Shown: positions 62,096-64,000 of the stretch, piece after piece
Position numbering within the stretch: the stretch's first letter is position 1
How the letters are laid out: every line of letters begins with the position of its first letter
NCBI GenBank assembly: GCA_002205965.3
Contig: NADL03000537.1
Location: forward strand, 310,001 to 374,000
Length of the DNA: 64,000 bases
Reading direction: 5' to 3'
DNA from: Kappaphycus alvarezii
Lineage: Eukaryota; Rhodophyta; Florideophyceae; Gigartinales; Solieriaceae
Notes under the pieces: model-generated
Databases searched by the model: none
The model's input: the letters and a program-made list of their open reading frames with translations, nothing else
Told to the model about the DNA's origin: nothing
Made by a program: the position numbers and the translations under genes

Positions 62096-63169
62096 TCAGA
62101 AGCGATCCACCGGGTTGCCGATGGTGACGACCCCATCGCCCGCACGCACGGGTGGCCCTCGGAGGCCATACAAAGCGTACCCATCGATAGGAGAGTAAAG
62201 CCGTTCGACCTCCTGACCGGAATAGTCGCGGATGGTACCGATCAGATCGCCCTTCCAAAGATAACGCGCGCGGGCGGCTTCGGGGTAAAACAAGCCGGAA
62301 TGCGACGCCGACACCGCCGTTGTGCTCTCGAAGAGGCGAAGCGCAGGCGGCACGTGGTGTTTCGGTTTGTTCCAGAGGCCTAGGCTGCCAAGAGCATTTT
62401 CCACACCTTTGACAATCGCTTCGACGTGCTCCGGTTCTCGGCTGCCATTTTGCCCGATCTCCACCAGCACCGTCGGGATCCCTGCAGCCACCCCCTGCCG
62501 GTTGAGCGAGCGGCCGGTGTCGACCTGGGCCCGCGTGCTCATCGTGTAGCGCACCACATTCGGAAAACCGAAACCATGCGCCACCTCGAGCGCCTGCTCG
62601 AAGTCAGTCGCTAAGGGCCCACCATAGACCCCGACAAACGCCTCGAGAAACTCCGCGCCGTCGCCACTGTGGATGTCCATCAAAAAGTCAGCCCGTGCGA
62701 CCACCTCGCGCGAGAGAACCGCGGCGATGCGCTCGGACTGAGTGCCCGAGGCGCTGCCCGGGAAGCTTCGGTTGAGGTTTTTGTCGTCAACCGGATTGAC
62801 GAAGGGCGAGCGTGCTTCAAAAGCCGGGAGGTTGGCCACTCGAACGACGATCAATGTCCCTGAAAGATCTTGAGGCTTGATTCGCTCGGCGAGGCGCTCA
62901 GCCGCGAGAATAGGCGCGAATTCATAGCCATGGATCCCAGAAACGCTCGCCAAAACCGGGCCCTCGTCGTGGCCATGGATCACGGTGACCGGGATGAACG
63001 TGCCTGGCTCCTGGCCACGCGCTGCAACACGCAAACGAAAGTCCGCGCGTGTGCCAGGCGCAATCCGCTCTGGCCCCAGAGTGAAAGGCTTCGCCTCAGC
63101 AGCGACCGCCGCTGAGGCCGAAAGCGAGAGGAGTCCGGCCCAAAGAAGGCGGAGCAGCGAGACCATCAT
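62096..63169 (-). CDS. Secreted succinylglutamate desuccinylase/aspartoacylase-family metallohydrolase
   Basis: 357 aa with a signal peptide (LLRLLWAGLLSLSASAAVAA). Zinc-site motifs of the AstE/AspA (M14-like) family are present: SGIHGYEF (His and Glu), NPVDDKNLNRSFPG (Arg/Asn substrate block) and LMDIHSGD (second His). A C-terminal beta domain (GLFYPEAARARYLWKGDLIGTI) fits the larger periplasmic members that remove acyl or amide groups. The substrate is unknown. It is transcribed toward the Excalibur gene with a 45-bp gap. Confidence 0.87.
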   Translation of the reverse strand: MMVSLLRLLWAGLLSLSASAAVAAEAKPFTLGPERIAPGTRADFRLRVAARGQEPGTFIPVTVIHGHDEGPVLASVSGIHGYEFAPILAAERLAERIKPQDLSGTLIVVRVANLPAFEARSPFVNPVDDKNLNRSFPGSASGTQSERIAAVLSREVVARADFLMDIHSGDGAEFLEAFVGVYGGPLATDFEQALEVAHGFGFPNVVRYTMSTRAQVDTGRSLNRQGVAAGIPTVLVEIGQNGSREPEHVEAIVKGVENALGSLGLWNKPKHHVPPALRLFESTTAVSASHSGLFYPEAARARYLWKGDLIGTIRDYSGQEVERLYSPIDGYALYGLRGPPVRAGDGVVTIGNPVDRF

Positions 63170-63283
63170 AAGCGGGCTAACCCTTACGATGGCGGAGCGT
63201 ACGTCGGCAAGCCATCAAAGCGCTTCTCATCGTACGACGATGCCGGGACCATCAAACGGTCGTGAAAGGAGCGCACCGCATCG

Positions 63284-63619
63284 GTGCCTGCGCTGCGCTC
63301 AAGCTGGAGTTCAGCACCAATCGACGCTCCCAACCCGAAGGACATCGAATTCGATGGACGTCCTGATTTTGCGATCTGCAGGAGCGACTCGGGGGGTCCG
63401 GCGTACATTGTCGTCAATGGTGAGCCATTGATCGCTGGATTGTTGAGCGCTGTTCGTACCCGTTTCGACACCAGGTGGTTGAACCAGCAGGTCCAAGTCC
63501 CGATTGTTCAAATTGTCAGTTGTCATGATCCCAAGTCCTTGAGCACTGTAGTGTGCTCGAGGGAGCGCGGGTATCAGCTTCTGTGCTACACCAGCGATCA
63601 TACAATGGAGCTTGTTTGA
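63284..63619 (+). pseudogene. Trypsin-like serine protease fragment
   Basis: The open frame contains FAICRSDSGGPAYIVVNGEP, matching the active-site serine region (GDSGGP) of S1 peptidases, followed by an AGLLSAV strand. The His and Asp parts and a signal peptide are absent; the preceding sequence in the same frame is closed by a stop at about 63256. The downstream 60 residues do not look like a protease end. It is best read as a decayed or partial gene; low confidence. Confidence 0.35.
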
Positions 63620-63772
63620 TGGCAGTTACCCAACGAAACCACTTCATCGCACTTCTTGGAGGTCTCGGATGTGTTCTTACTGAAGCAGCTCGTCCCAATG
63701 CCGCGCTTGCCTGAGGTCAACGCAGCGAGCACAGCTTTGATACGGTAAACGAAGATCCAGGTGCCCATAAAG

Positions 63773-64000
63773 CTATTGGTCAGTAGTAACTTCGGTGGCT
63801 CGATACCAACCCAACGTGCCGCTCGGCATCCAAGACTGTGGGTCACCCCACGTTGCGAAGATTTCTTCGGTGCGGGCGCCGCCGCTCAGGAGCACCGCCT
63901 TACGAATCGCGTGGGAGAATCCGCCGCGAAAAAAGATCAGGGGCAAAGCAAGCCGCAACTGCCAATCGCAATTTCGAAGTTGCTGCCCCTGCCCTTGCCG
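63773..64000 (-). other. Open frame running off the window, unassigned
   Basis: A minus-strand frame is open from the window edge to a stop at 63773 (75 codons visible). It contains PLIFFRGGFSHAIRKAVLL and FATWGDPQSWMPSGTLGWY, which I do not recognise. It may be the C-terminus of a gene to the right or a chance frame. The stretch 63620-63772 shows nothing I can support on either strand. Confidence 0.2.

Noticed and set aside
56782..64000. Integrative element inserted at a tRNA gene
   Set aside because: No integrase, transposase or repeated tRNA end is visible within the window, so only a boundary hypothesis is kept.
1..64000. CRISPR array, insertion sequence or rRNA operon
   Set aside because: No regularly spaced repeats, transposase motifs or rRNA sequence were seen anywhere in the window.

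Overview
The window reads as chromosomal DNA of a Gram-negative bacterium. It encodes an Omp85/TamA-TamB pair, an RND efflux system, an LpxH-like lipid A hydrolase and several lipobox proteins. PilZ, EAL and HD-GYP c-di-GMP proteins, an H-NOX sensor, a DmdC-type acyl-CoA dehydrogenase and a fused 2-oxoacid dehydrogenase E1 point to a deltaproteobacterial-type lineage (Myxococcota/Bradymonadota-like). That placement is an inference from gene content; no marker gene in the window settles it. GC looks moderately high, genes are densely packed, and many are translationally coupled by 1-8 bp overlaps.

Layout. 0-6.4 kb: the tail of an EAL protein and an RND tripartite efflux operon. 6.4-18.4 kb: mostly housekeeping and envelope genes (double GT2 glycosyltransferase, PilZ protein, fused E1, acyl-CoA dehydrogenase, flavin-type oxidase, beta carbonic anhydrase, LpxH-like phosphoesterase, dienelactone-hydrolase lipoprotein, SNF2 ATPase). 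18.4-28 kb: an overlapping GT2 / LAB_N / epimerase operon, moeA, then tamA-tamB. 28-30.6 kb: glutamate dehydrogenase followed by four small membrane proteins resembling the yqjD/yqjE group.

30.8-54 kb is the centre of interest: a divergent, Pel-like exopolysaccharide locus. Its plus-strand operon encodes a TPR plus beta-barrel outer-membrane protein (PelB-like), a polytopic PelG-like protein, a tandem-GAF/HD-GYP protein in the place where PelD would be expected, two PelF-type glycosyltransferases in tandem, a further GT4, an N-terminal-only GlmU uridylyltransferase and a GH114 (PelA hydrolase-type) glycosidase. A convergent minus-strand operon encodes a polytopic protein, a second GT4 paralogue, a phosphodiester-glycosidase (NAGPA) protein and a YvcK/CofD-like protein. 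A UDP-HexNAc 4-epimerase (PelX-like role) diverges from the main operon. Downstream lie a one-protein kinase/receiver/phosphatase switch with its STAS partner, glmS, and an NO-sensing H-NOX/hybrid-kinase operon. Together these suggest a cationic or amino-sugar polysaccharide whose precursors (GlmS, GlmU-N, epimerase, YvcK) and control (c-di-GMP, NO, partner switching) are encoded side by side.

56.7-57.9 kb is a non-coding RNA block: tRNA-Leu(TAA), tRNA-Ser(CGA), the SRP 4.5S RNA and tRNA-Ser(GGA). To its right (58-64 kb) the sequence looks accessory or decaying: a frameshifted beta-helix/VCBS-like lipoprotein gene, a Phd-type antitoxin with only the C-terminal half of its toxin, a cupin, an Excalibur-domain protein, an AstE/AspA-type metallohydrolase and a trypsin-like fragment.
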